In this document: positions 54,842-64,000 of the stretch, piece after piece
Numbering within the stretch: position 1 is the stretch's first letter
Layout of the letters: the number at the start of each line of letters is the position of its first letter
Source of the DNA: Distichodus sexfasciatus
Taxonomy: Eukaryota > Chordata > Actinopteri > Characiformes > Distichodontidae
Assembly (NCBI GenBank): GCA_032718565.1
Contig: JAVGVS010000401.1
Coordinates: 80,362 to 144,361 of the forward strand
DNA length: 64,000 nt
Direction: 5' to 3'
Notes under the pieces: generated by a model
Database searches by the model: none
Told to the model about the DNA's origin: nothing
Seen by the model: the letters and a program-made list of their open reading frames with translations, nothing else
Program-made: the position numbers and the translations under genes

Positions 54842-56046
54842 GCCTCCGCCTCCGACTGGACCAGAATGAGCCAGTCGTCGAGGTAGTTCAGGATGCGGAC
54901 TCCCATCCGCCTCAGAGGGGAGAGTGCCGTGTCCATGCATCGCGTAAAAGTGCGGGGAGCCAGAGATAAACCAAACGGAAGGACCTTGTATTGATATGCC
55001 CCGCCCTCGAAGGCGAATCTCAGAAAGTGCCTGTGATGGGGGGCAATTTGGATATGAAAGTAAGCGTCTTTCAAATCCAGAGACATGAACCAGTCCTCGG
55101 GGCAAATCTGCACGAGGATCTGCTTCACAGTAAGCATTTTGAACGGCCACTTTACCAGGGCGCGGTTCAGGAGCCTGAGGTCCAGAATTGGCTGTAGGCC
55201 ACCGTCTTTCTTGGGGACGAGGAAGTAACGGCTGTAAAAGCCTGACTCGCTTTGAGCTGGAGGAACAATCTCTATGGCTCCTTTTTCCAGCAGACTGCCC
55301 ACCTCGGCACGGAGAACGGGAGCGTTCTCGTCGCACACTAGTGTGGGGACCACACCGCGAAAGCGGGGGGGCCTGCGAGCGAACTGCAGGGTGTAACCTC
55401 GTCTTATCGTACTCATCACCTAATCTGACACCACGAGGATGGCCTGCCAGGCCTCGGCCCGCTGGGACAGAGGGTGGATGAGGTTTATAGATTGGCTGCT
55501 GGAAGGCAGCGGATCTGATATGAGAGGAAGAGGAAAATTGCTCTTTTCGTGAGGATGTGTGCTTTTTATTTTTATTTCCGCTATCATGGCAGTCGGACGG
55601 CCAGGCACATGGACGGGCCGGGCCGGAGCCGAAGACACACTTGCCTCTGCGCCTGGCGGAGAGCGGGGTGGTGAGAGGTTGGCACAAGGCCGCTTGCGGG
55701 GAGGTCCGGCCGCAGCGGGACTCAAACCTCTCCTCTTCCTGTTTAGGCGTTCAGGAGGACTTCCTCGGCGCTGGGTCCGTGGCGATCTTGGGCCGGGGAC
55801 CCGTGCGCTGAGGGAAAGGGAAGCGTCTCGCAGAGCGCGAACGTCCTCTCTCCTGACGTCCTGACTTTCAAGCACCACTGTATACACCTGAAAGTAATTA
55901 AAAGCAAATAAAAAAAAGTGAAGTGATTCGTAAATATTGTTATTTATGCTTTGTTTCAGGCAGCAGGGGAACAGCTTGGGACATCTCTTGAAGATAGAGA
56001 CAGTGACTGATACATGTGTGCGCACACATACACACAATACACACAC
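54842..56046 (-). pseudogene. DIRS-type retrotransposon fragment: gag end and reverse transcriptase
   Basis: The RT reading (55419 to about 54842) shows GFYSRYFLVPKKDGGLQPIL, DLRLLNRALVKWPFKMLTVK, DWFMSLDLKDAYFHI, YQYKVLPFGLSLAPRTFTR and the catalytic LNYLDDWLIL. This pattern is typical of DIRS-group elements, which use a tyrosine recombinase instead of an integrase. Upstream, 56046-55420, is a low-complexity basic region that may be gag. The fragment is cut by the LTR on its left, so RNase H and recombinase are missing. Confidence 0.8.
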
Positions 56047-56439
56047 ACTGTATATAGTATATAATTAACATAAATGTTTTTGTTGTTACTGTATCCCAAT
56101 GTTTTGATAAATGCTTTGTAAGTTTTCATGGCAATAAAGCCAATTTGAATTAAACTGATTTGATTGAGCTGTTTCTGCCCCCTCTCTCCCCTGATTAGGT
56201 TGCCTGATTAGGTTCTGCAGACAAAGTACCAGTGTGAAAGAAGTGCTGCAGTAACATTGTGGACTGAGCTCCTAAAGTTTCATGTAATGTTACTAAAGGT
56301 TCTGAAAACATTCAGTAAATGTGATGGAAGGACCTAAATAGAACCAGAAAATAACATTCTAGGTTGGTGTCCTGAAGGTTTTTTGAAAACGTTGTGGGAA
56401 TGTAGCGTAGAGACCTATAGGGAATATCCTATAGTAGTG
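56047..56439. other. Non-coding, repeat-derived
   Basis: AC-rich tract at about 56020-56048, then AT-rich sequence with GGTTCTGAAAAC/GTTTTTTGAAAAC motifs that grade into the minisatellite to the right. No gene is seen. Confidence 0.4.
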
Positions 56440-57190
56440 GTCCCCTAAATGTCCCAAGAACATCCTGAATGTTCTGTGAAGGTTCCCCAAATAACGTCCC
56501 CCAACCCTTTAAAGAACCACATCATGACCTTCTTAGAACGTTCTGGGAACGTTACTAGGTCCTTAGTCCTTGACACCAGTGTGCACGTTTTGAGACGTTG
56601 TGGGAACATCAACTTTCCAAGTAAAATATGGTCCCCTAAATGTTCCAAGAACGTCCTGAATGTTGTGAAGGTCCCCTGAATAACGTCCCCCAACCCTTTA
56701 AAGAACTCCACATCGTGACTTTCTTAGAACGTTCTGGGAACGTTACTAGGCAACGTCCTTGACACCAGTGGGGATGTTCTGAGAATGTTGCGGGAACATC
56801 AACTTTCCAAGTAAAATATGGTCCCCTAAACGTTCCAAGAATGTCCTGAATGTTGTGAAGGTCCCCTAAATAACGTCCCCCAACCCTTTAAAGAACTCCA
56901 CATCGTGACTTTCTTAGAACGTTCTGGGAACGTTACTAGGCAACGTCCTTAACACCAGTGGGGACGTTCTGAGAACGTTGTGGGAACGTAAAATTTCCTA
57001 AAAAAGTATGGTCCCCTAAACGTTCTGAGAACGTTCTGAATGTTCTGTGAAGGTCCCCCAAATAACGTCCCCCAACCCTTTAAAGAACTCCACATCGTGA
57101 CCTTCTCAGAACGTTCTGAGAACGTTACTAGGCAACGTCCTTAACACCAGCGGGGACGTTCTGAGAACGTTCTGGGAACGTAAAATTTCT
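56440..57190. repeat. Minisatellite, 190-bp unit, four copies
   Basis: GTCCCCTAAA recurs at 56440, 56631, 56821 and 57011, a constant 190-bp period. Each unit carries TAACGTCCCCCAACCCTTTA and several AGAACGTTCT palindromes. The right edge (CTAGCGGGGTCC) abuts the gypsy-A gag sequence. Confidence 0.85.
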
Positions 57191-57918
57191 AGCGGGGTCC
57201 TGCATTCTGCTCCTAGTGCTGGACATTTTTCTCTCTCCCTATGTTTTGTTTTGCCACATCGTCCGCATTTATCCTCACTTTTCATTTTATTACCAGATTG
57301 GCGTTCTCTATTGTAATCGGACCTGTAGTGACCTCCTCAAGCCTGTCGCTTAGGACGCTCTACCTCTTGAACGCTGCACGTGGGGTCCCCCTGCTGGCTG
57401 ACCTGGTGAGTCACCTCCTCTGCTTGTCTTATCATTTGTACCGCAACATCCAATGTGAGGTCTTTAATTTATTGAAGCCTTTTTGAAAGGTCTTTGTCTG
57501 TTATTCCTACGACTAATCTGTCTCTGATGTTTTCGTTTCTGCTGGCGCCAAAGTCACAGTTTTCCGACAACTCATACAGTGCACGGATAAATGTCTCTGC
57601 TTTTTCCCCTAGTCTTTGAATTCGCTGGTGAAACTGCGCCCTCTCGTGTATGATGTTGGTCTGTGGTACAAAATAGTCATCGAATTTCTTCAAGACGGTC
57701 TCAAAATCATCTTGACTCTCTCTCTCTCATTGAAGACAAATGATTTGTAAATATTTTCCGCCTCGTTGCCCATCGCGTAAATTAACGTACTCAGGACTGC
57801 CCCGTCCTCTTCCGTGAGCTTTGTTGCTGATCTGTATCGCACAAAAACGCTGTCGCCATGACGGCCATTCCCCTGGCTTGTCGAATGTAAAGTTGTCTGG
57901 CGGTTTAAACGATGGCAT
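57191..57918 (-). pseudogene. Gypsy-A gag, truncated, with stops
   Basis: It starts at 57918 (MPSFKPPDNFTFDKPGEWPS) shortly after the primer-binding site. Capsid sequence continues as KKFDDYFVPQTNIIHERAQF and LYELSENCDFGASRNENIRD. A zinc knuckle CGRCGKTKHREREKC lies at about 57230-57275. Stops occur at about 57727 and 57469 in the same frame. The coding sequence ends at the minisatellite at 57190, before the protease. Confidence 0.8.
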
Positions 57919-57949
57919 TTTCTCTTTTATATGCGGTTCTCTCCTTACT

Positions 57950-57967
57950 TGGTCACTTCTGACACCA
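57950..57967 (-). other. Gypsy-A primer-binding site
   Basis: TGGTGTCAGAAGTGACC lies directly inside the right-hand LTR on the minus strand. It begins with TGG, as expected for pairing with a tRNA CCA end. This fixes the orientation of gypsy-A. Confidence 0.75.
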
Positions 57968-58129
57968 TGTCAAAGAAAGAAAGCAGGCGGTCAGTCTCTC
58001 TTTTGGGTTTTAATTAACAAAATGATCTATGAACAGAGGTCTCATACAAGTCCATCAACGTGCAGCTCTCTTCACTCACGTCACTTCCTTTGGGTGGGGT
58101 TTTCCGAAGTTTTACGTAATACTCTGACA
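57968..58129 (-). repeat. Gypsy-A 5' LTR
   Basis: 162 bp, TGTCAAAG...CTCTGACA on the plus strand. It is followed by the TSD copy GGCCG at 58130-58134. Confidence 0.9.
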
Positions 58130-58134
58130 GGCCG

Positions 58135-59190
58135 ATACCACTTTTTTATGTCCGATACCGTTATTGTAAATTTGGATATCTGCCGATACCGATACAAATC
58201 CGATACAGTCACAGTCTTTTTTAAAACATAAAATAATGCTTTAAAATGTCTGAATACATGACTGAGATTATTGTTATGCTTAAGGAAATGCTTGATTTAA
58301 ATACTGTTTTCCTACTAAAACAATGTAATAATTACACACACGTATATGCTAAATTATTTGTTCTCAAAAATTGTTCGTTTAGACATATGAATATTTCTTC
58401 TTTCTTATTGATTACACTATAACATTGTAAAATTGAAAAAAAAAATAATCAATTGAAAATGAAATACTGGAGTTTGTCATTTTGAACCAATTTGGCCTAA
58501 AAAATGAGCTGCTTTTGCAGAGAACTACATTTCCCACGATCCTCTAGGCACACTCCGGAGCCGCGTCACAATGATGCGTTGGGCGCGCGTTCCAGAATCT
58601 AAATAAACGGCAGAATTGTGAGTAGAACGCTGGTTATTGTGGTTATTTATCAGCTAAAATATGGTTTGTGTCTGTAATAAAGGCAACATTTTGACCGAAC
58701 TGGAGCGTTTTGTGAGTAACGGCGCTCATGTGCGCGCTCATTAACACAGCGCGTGTTTACATCGCAAAAAATGTTGAAAAATGTTTTTATGCAGTTATTT
58801 CTGATTTAGTGCACCGAACATCTCACAAATACTTTCACATGCAGAGGGATCAGGTCTTGTCTTGATCGCACCACTCAAAACGTGTCACTATTAAGCGTCT
58901 GTGTGAAATACAAGCGGAGCTGCTCTAGTGAGTAAAATGAATTAAACAAAGCTTCGATTCTAGGACAATTGCCTCAACCATTTTTGTAATAGATTTACTC
59001 GAGTTACTGGAACAATCGTTTCAGCTCTACTTTACCACAGTGCCACTTCCCATGCATAACGAATTGAGTGTACACGCATTTACAGATCGGCTCCATAGAA
59101 CGGCCCAATGCCGCCGAAATCCGATCCAGCAGTTTGAGCGGGTTATCGGACCGATACCGATCCACATACTGGATATCTACTTTTGACACA
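58135..59190. mobile_element. CCGATACC-type non-autonomous DNA repeat (gypsy-A target)
   Basis: GCCGATACC..., GATACCGATACAAATCCGAT at the left and TCGGACCGATACCGATCC at about 59146 are the landmark ends of a fish DNA repeat, probably hAT-like. Its first bases, CTAGAGATGGG followed by GGCCG, lie 29.7 kb away at 28440-28453 on the other side of gypsy-A. It has no coding capacity. Confidence 0.65.
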
Positions 59191-59537
59191 ACGTGCCAAT
59201 ACTGTTTCGGATCTGTTTTCATGATCTGGACCAGCACTGGGACAGCTCCGAAACGGATGTATCTTTTGCAGGGCAAATCTGGGCCATATTTGGGCCAAAT
59301 GTCGACCAGCTCATTCTGTAATAATGGCTTCCATGGTCTAAACTGTCACTAACAAATCAATCAAATCAACAAATCAAGCTTTTCAAGATTTTCACCCAAA
59401 ACACTAATAGTGCATTTCCTGCACAAATTCAAAATTTTTGTAAGTGGAACAAAACATTTGCCATAACAATACCTAAAGTAACACATAACACAAAACAAAA
59501 CAGCTTACAACTCTTAAACTGATGCCTCGCAAATGGT

Positions 59538-60275
59538 TCTCACAGTTCCTGTTGAGACAGAAAATGCAACACTTGATCAGCATATAGTACATATAGATAT
59601 TCCTTAGCTAATAAGCCCCTTGTTGACATGTCTTAGTGTTGACCGAAGGTTGACAGCAGCCATTTACATTGAGATGAAGTTGTGTTGATTTGAGAAAACT
59701 GTTAAGGAATAATCCAGGGTTTGTTGGGAAGAAAAAAAAACAACACTGTACACATATCACAATGTATGCCTTTGTCAGCCACCAGTGGTGTAACCAGCAT
59801 GACATTTGAAGTTAAACATTAAACTCTTACCAGAACTTTTCAGTTGTTGATGCCTGTCTTTTCCCCATTCTTTGCGACCTTCTTCTCAATTGCAGGCAAG
59901 GTTGAACCAGCGGATGGTGAAACAATCAATTTCAGTGTCTGCAGCACCTCCAGCTGAATGGTTCTTTCTTACAGCTCCTGTTGAGAAAAAAAATGCATAA
60001 TGCATAATCAGCATACAAGACAGCCCCTTGTTGACATGTCTTAGTGTTGACTAAAGGTTGACAGTGGCCATTAACAATAATTCAATTCAATTCAAATTTA
60101 TTTATATAGCACTCTTAACAACAGTCATTGTCACAAAGCACTTTACATATAACTGGCCTAAACCCCCAACAAGCAAGCCTGAGGCTAAGATCTCCATAAG
60201 ATCTTGTGTTGATTTGAGAATGTCAGGAGTAGTCCATGGTTGGTAATTGGCAAGAAAAAGAAAAAAACAAACACT
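59538..60275. repeat. Diverged segmental duplication, ~430-bp spacing
   Basis: CCCCTTGTTGACATGTCTTA and GTGTTGATTTGAGAA, with surrounding sequence, occur at about 59617-59700 and again at about 60023-60220. The second copy is split by the LINE tail at 60080-60192. Confidence 0.7.
60080..60192 (-). repeat. LINE 3' tail, short copy
   Basis: AATTCAATTCAAATTTATTT, then the ATAGCACTCTTAACAACAGT and ACATATAACTGGCCTAAACC blocks: the 3' terminal sequence also present at 12.5, 15.4 and 35.3 kb. It is inserted in one arm of the surrounding duplication. Confidence 0.8.
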
Positions 60276-60539
60276 GTGCATAAATCAATGCAATTGCCCG
60301 CTTATATTTTATACAAGCTTATATAAGTTTGGAAACCACTTACTGAAAGAGTATTCAGTCTCTGCTGCTGTAAGTGTTACTGGTCAATGGATTTGTGTTA
60401 GTTTTGTTAGCTTGTGTTTGTTCCAATTCTAAGAGTCTTCTGCAATGTCACAGAGTTGTTTTTCTAGAGCAATATGAGCCGTATAACAAACCGATGGGTA
60501 CTTCACCTCCTTGGCAGCATTAGCAGTTAGCCGCGATGT

Positions 60540-61000
60540 AGCTTAGCGGTTAGCAGTTAGCTCGGTTGGCTGGCTTCTAGAACGGAGCAGACATGAAGCG
60601 GCACACATGAGGGTGAACGGACAAACTATGAGGGGGTCAGATTGGTTAAATGAGAAAACACAAGCTAATTAACCAAACACAAACCAATGAGAATCAGACA
60701 CATGGGGGTTGTGAAGCCCAGCCCAAGACATGACAAACCAGGAAGTGACTAAGAGGGTTTTTTGTTAAAGGAACAGACACACACACCAAAACAACCCTGA
60801 CACAGACTACACCTAACCTCAGGTTTAATACTCTGGCGAGTGACAGTACCCCCCCCTTCAGAACCGGCCTCTGAAGGGGGACGAGGGCGCTCCACCATCC
60901 ATGCAGGGCGAGTGCACGGCCGGCCAGGACGTCGCAATCCCGACTGTGGCCGAGGCCGACCAGGCGGGCGGCCCCGAGGGCACGGAGCCGGTCAGGTGTC
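60540..61000 (-). mobile_element. Gypsy/chromovirus 3' end (PPT plus LTR)
   Basis: On the minus strand, GC-rich coding-like sequence (about 61000-60860) is followed by a G-run (GGGGGGGGTAC, 60845-60855) and then TGTCACTCGCCAGAG. This is the order internal region, polypurine tract, LTR seen in fish chromoviruses. The LTR's far end is not clear. GC content is far above the surroundings. Confidence 0.5.
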
Positions 61001-61119
61001 TTCCATAGCTAATTCAAGCATTTTAAAGAGGGGACAACTTTTGAGGCACACCTTGGCTACACACAAACACTGCTAAGCAGCTAATTTGCCCTTAAGATTA
61101 ATAACCTCTAGCTAACAAG

Positions 61120-62060
61120 CTAAAGATAGCACCTGTCCAAGTTTAGTCTAAACTTCAGCAGAACCCACTAACATTACGAAAGCAAATTAATTTATTTTTT
61201 AAGAGTTTAAACCACAAGAGTTTGGCATTCTTTACTGAAGTTTACCTTACTGAAAGAATCCACGAGGCAGCAGAACCGTAACCTCCTTGATTCTGGATGG
61301 AATCATGGAAAAAAAAGTCAGTATTAATTTCATACTTCAGCTACATTAAACTGTTTAAATTATGTTTAAAAACACAAACACGTACCACACAACACATAAT
61401 TAGCAAAAAAAACAAACACACATTTTAATAAACACAATTCTTTTAATAGCTGATAGACACAAATGTCATTGGGTTAACCCCTCGCTAACAATCTTAAGTT
61501 AGCACCTGTCCAAGTTAAAGATAGTCTTAACTTCAGCAAGACCCACTTACGAAAGCAAATAAATTTTTTTCTAACATGGTTCAACCAAGTTTGGCTTACC
61601 TTACTAAAGTTTCTATGTACCGTCCACCAGCAGCAACCTAACATTCTGATGAAATCCTGACCGCTGTGCCAGACACTGTCTATTGAGTTTAGCCACAAAA
61701 TCTTTTTTCATAAGGGAATACTGATGTACAAGTTCTTACCTGCAAAAGATCTTATTGTCTTTTTACATTATTTCTGTAGTAATGGTAGGATCACATAAAC
61801 GGATAACAGAAATTGTGACCTCTAAGCCAGAACCTGTCTGTGGCCTTTAGACACAAAATCTGTTTCGATTATGAAATTCTGATGTTGTTACCTCAAAAGC
61901 TTTACATAGCTATGGTAGGGTCACATAATCTGATAGTATTTATCAGAAATGGTGACCTCTGGTGTTATTACTCCAGAAAAAATATTCCACCTAATCACAT
62001 TTATAAGAAAACATCAGGGTTTCTTAATCAGACAGCAGTTATCAGAAATGGTAATTATAT
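61120..62060. repeat. Degenerate duplications, no gene
   Basis: AGCACCTGTCCAAGTT with ACTTCAGCA(A)GA(A)CCCACT and ACGAAAGCAAAT occurs at about 61128 and 61500. GGTAGGATCACATAA / GGTAGGGTCACATAA with CAGAAA(T/A)(T/G)GTGACCTCT occurs at about 61785 and 61913. These look like an old tandemly duplicated non-coding block. Confidence 0.6.
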
Positions 62061-62240
62061 GTAAACATGCTTTAAATGATCAGCTTCTTCTTCTTCTTTC
62101 AGCTGCACCCATTCCCTCGGGCGCTTTTTTTTTTTACAAAACAGTAGGATTTATTCAAACTAATAATTAAACGATTATAACCACATAAATAACTATAAAT
62201 AAATACAGTAGAACTGAACTGTTTTCTGACACAATTCAGG

Positions 62241-63085
62241 TGTCACGTTGCGGGGATGAAGCAGATGCAAGTCGCAGGAGAGTTGGCTTTCTTTCATATT
62301 TATTGAGTACAAGTGAAGAGGGAAGGGGAACAGGAGATGGCAGGCAGAAACATTCACATTCACTAATCTACATCCTACAACTAAATTGGGGACAGGAACA
62401 GGAACTAGGATTGTCATGGGAATAGGAACAACCACGGGGACAGGAATCAGAACTAGAGGCAAACAGGGACAGATCAGGGAAACGTTAACTAAGCTAACCT
62501 TACTCTAAAACTACTCTAAGGGCTAATGCTAAAGGCTAACGCTAATGGTAGATGCTAATGGCTAAATGCTAAAAGCTAAAGGGTAAGGGTCAACAGGGAA
62601 GTGACTATGGCTAAAGCTAATGGTGCTATGCTAACGACTATGCTAATGGCTAATGGCTATGGTGACAGCTAAAGCTAATGGCTATGGTGGTGGCTAATGC
62701 TAATGGCAAACAAACTAACAGACACTAACACAGAGCACAAAACAAAGACAAAACTTAACCATAACTTTAGGTAGGCAGCAGACGGCAGACAAGGGCAGAG
62801 GCAGAATCTTAGGGCTCGAATGTGGGATCGGTAGAGTCATAGGTTTGGTGAGGGTGCACAGGCAATGACTGAAACAAAGGACTGGACTATATAGGGGCTA
62901 GACTCATGAGACTACACAGACAATTAAGGGACAACCAATGGATTACACACAACTAGACACAAGGAGAGGAACCAACACAACATAACCATAAAAGGACATA
63001 TACACACCGTGAACTCTGAACCCAACTGAGTCTCTTGCGGCCACTAGTGACCGGCGGGGCCAACTGTCCTGGGGGAGACATGACA
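62241..63085. mobile_element. Solo LTR, 845 bp, TSD TCAGG
   Basis: Begins TGTCACGTTGCGGGG and ends GGAGACATGACA. TCAGG occurs at 62236-62240 and 63086-63090. It contains a GCTAATG-type minisatellite (62500-62720). No retroelement genes are attached. Confidence 0.85.
62500..62720. repeat. Imperfect 12-bp minisatellite (GGCTAATGCTAA)
   Basis: Many variants of GGCTAATGCTAA and GCTATGGTGG follow one another inside the solo LTR. Confidence 0.75.
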
Positions 63086-63090
63086 TCAGG

Positions 63091-63554
63091 TGGAACTTCA
63101 CATGCATCACACTGGATCTGTAACCATAAAATATAATACTGGTTTGTGTTCACTCCAAATTCTGCTCAACACAAATAATTAAAACTCTCACACACTATCA
63201 AGACTTATAATAAACAGATATGGTCAGTTTCTTCTTCAATGAAAATGAAATGCATTTCAATCCTCCAATCCCCTCCTCTTGTTTACCTTACAAAAAGTTC
63301 GAATAAGCTGTAAGATTAATATTTTCTGCAATCTTTTTTATGATCTTCAAAAATAACATATTTCCCCTATGATAGAAATCAGACATATTTTGGCTTCATA
63401 GTGGTTTGATTTAAGAACATACCAAGACAGTGTGGGCTCTCTTTTGTGGATCTTCATTGTCTTTTTCTGATCCTCGCTTTCCACAGAAATGACAAAGATC
63501 ATCAAGATTATCTGATCAATATGAGATCATTATTACACCAGTAAGATTATGACT
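63091..63554. other. Non-coding spacer
   Basis: AT-rich sequence without recognised exon or repeat end. Confidence 0.4.
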
Positions 63555-64000
63555 GTCATGCGCACTCTGCTCCGCGGCCGGTAGTTGGATTGGGACACAG
63601 CCGGTCGTGGTTCAAAGGGTATTTAAGGGGTCATTTCCTCGCGATGAATCGCTCTGCCATTTGAGTCAACCTGGCCCTTTTTCCGATTCACTTCGGCATC
63701 AACTGTGAGTACTCCAGCTATTGGGTTTTTCTCTTTGTTAGAGTGTGTGTCGCTAGAACTAGGATTATTTGTGGTAGTCCTAACTCTTTGTGTAGAGAGT
63801 TCTTAGATTAACTCATGTGGCTATCCTTTTGGGCTAACCACCACGCTACAAGGGCTAACGGCTAACGAGTAGCAATTCACTACATCCCAACCAGATCACT
63901 GGTGAACTGTGAAAGTTGCCGTTCGGTTCATATCCTAACCATATCACTGTCCGAATCGTGAGCATTCCTACGGCCGTCTAACCCGGCCGCTGAAGGTTTA
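63555..64000 (+). mobile_element. Probable LTR running off the right edge
   Basis: TGTCATGCGCACTCTGCTCC starts an abrupt change to higher GC. Its TGTCATGC tip resembles the LTR at 20556. The other end lies outside the window, so the class is uncertain. Confidence 0.4.

Larger units (their letters stand above)
28454..58129 (-). mobile_element. Gypsy-A: one LTR retrotransposon opened by ~25 kb of nested insertions
   Basis: The outer boundaries are two near-identical LTRs (28454-28614 and 57968-58129) flanked by GGCCG at 28449-28453 and 58130-58134. Minus-strand parts appear in correct order from right to left: LTR, primer-binding site, gag with zinc knuckle (57.9-57.2 kb), RNase H and integrase zinc-finger end (52.8-52.1 kb), a short integrase piece (44.8-44.7 kb), integrase core and tail (29.6-28.9 kb), polypurine tract, LTR. 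The pieces do not overlap, and integrase sequence resumes on the far side of each insertion. Protease and most of the reverse transcriptase are missing from the 52.8-57.2 kb gap. I read this as a single insertion event, later filled. Confidence 0.85.

Noticed and set aside
56445..56711. Open stretches on both strands
   Set aside because: They follow the 190-bp minisatellite. A repeat length not divisible by three closes the frames after one unit, so they are accidental.
28454..58129. Gypsy-A pieces as several independent truncated insertions
   Set aside because: The shared GGCCG duplication at the outermost LTRs, one strand, correct order, no overlap and breaks exactly at element ends argue for one insertion.
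60840..60990. CpG-island promoter
   Set aside because: The GC-rich block ends in a polypurine tract and LTR tip on the minus strand, so it is better read as the 3' end of a gypsy pol gene.
1..64000. tRNA, rRNA or CRISPR features
   Set aside because: No cloverleaf with intact A/B boxes, no rRNA signature and no spaced direct repeats were seen. The genome type makes CRISPR implausible.

Overview
The window looks like euchromatic but repeat-saturated DNA from a bony (teleost-type) fish. Two vertebrate host genes with introns are visible: a complete five-exon ndufa5 on the minus strand, and the remains of a receptor-type tyrosine phosphatase of the ptprz1 family on the plus strand. The repeats also fit a fish: L2/CR1-like LINEs, Tc1-like, hAT and CACTA DNA transposons, several gypsy (Metaviridae) families and a DIRS-type reverse transcriptase. 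I cannot name the species.

Layout. 1-4.6 kb holds LINE and Tc1 fragments inserted into one another. 5.26-25.1 kb carries exons of the ptprz1-like gene. The extracellular exons (carbonic-anhydrase end, fibronectin III, start of the mucin-like region) are open with good splice sites. The phosphatase exons are frameshifted, lose the catalytic loop and are largely missing. Its introns are packed with a LINE cut by a gypsy fragment and a Tc1 copy, a rearranged second LINE, two solo LTRs and a hAT element, many with perfect target-site duplications (TSDs). 25.69-27.67 kb is ndufa5, the only clearly intact host gene.

28.45-58.13 kb is the most striking part. It is one 30-kb Russian doll: a minus-strand gypsy element (gypsy-A) whose two LTRs, primer-binding site, polypurine tract and 5-bp TSD (GGCCG) are all present, but whose body has been opened by later insertions. 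Inside it sit a 15-kb CACTA transposon and a 7.3-kb element with GTTTCCATC-type inverted ends. The CACTA element contains gypsy-B, which in turn contains an 808-bp insert. The 7.3-kb element contains gypsy-C and a 1.7-kb DNA element. A third stretch holds an LTR with a tRNA-Lys-type primer site, DIRS sequence and minisatellites.

The CACTA element is the best candidate for an undescribed system. It carries two divergently transcribed, multi-exon, apparently intact genes: a tnp2-type transposase, and a roughly 287-residue protein ending in a BEN DNA-binding domain. Their predicted start codons share the tetranucleotide CATG, and the element ends are arrays of the palindrome CCATGG and close variants. 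I infer a transposase plus terminus-binding-protein pair, analogous in logic to the two-protein En/Spm system of plants. This is inference from sequence layout only.

58.13-64 kb is further repeat sequence: a CCGATACC-type element into which gypsy-A inserted, degenerate duplications, a gypsy 3' end, a solo LTR with a 12-bp minisatellite, and a probable LTR running off the window.
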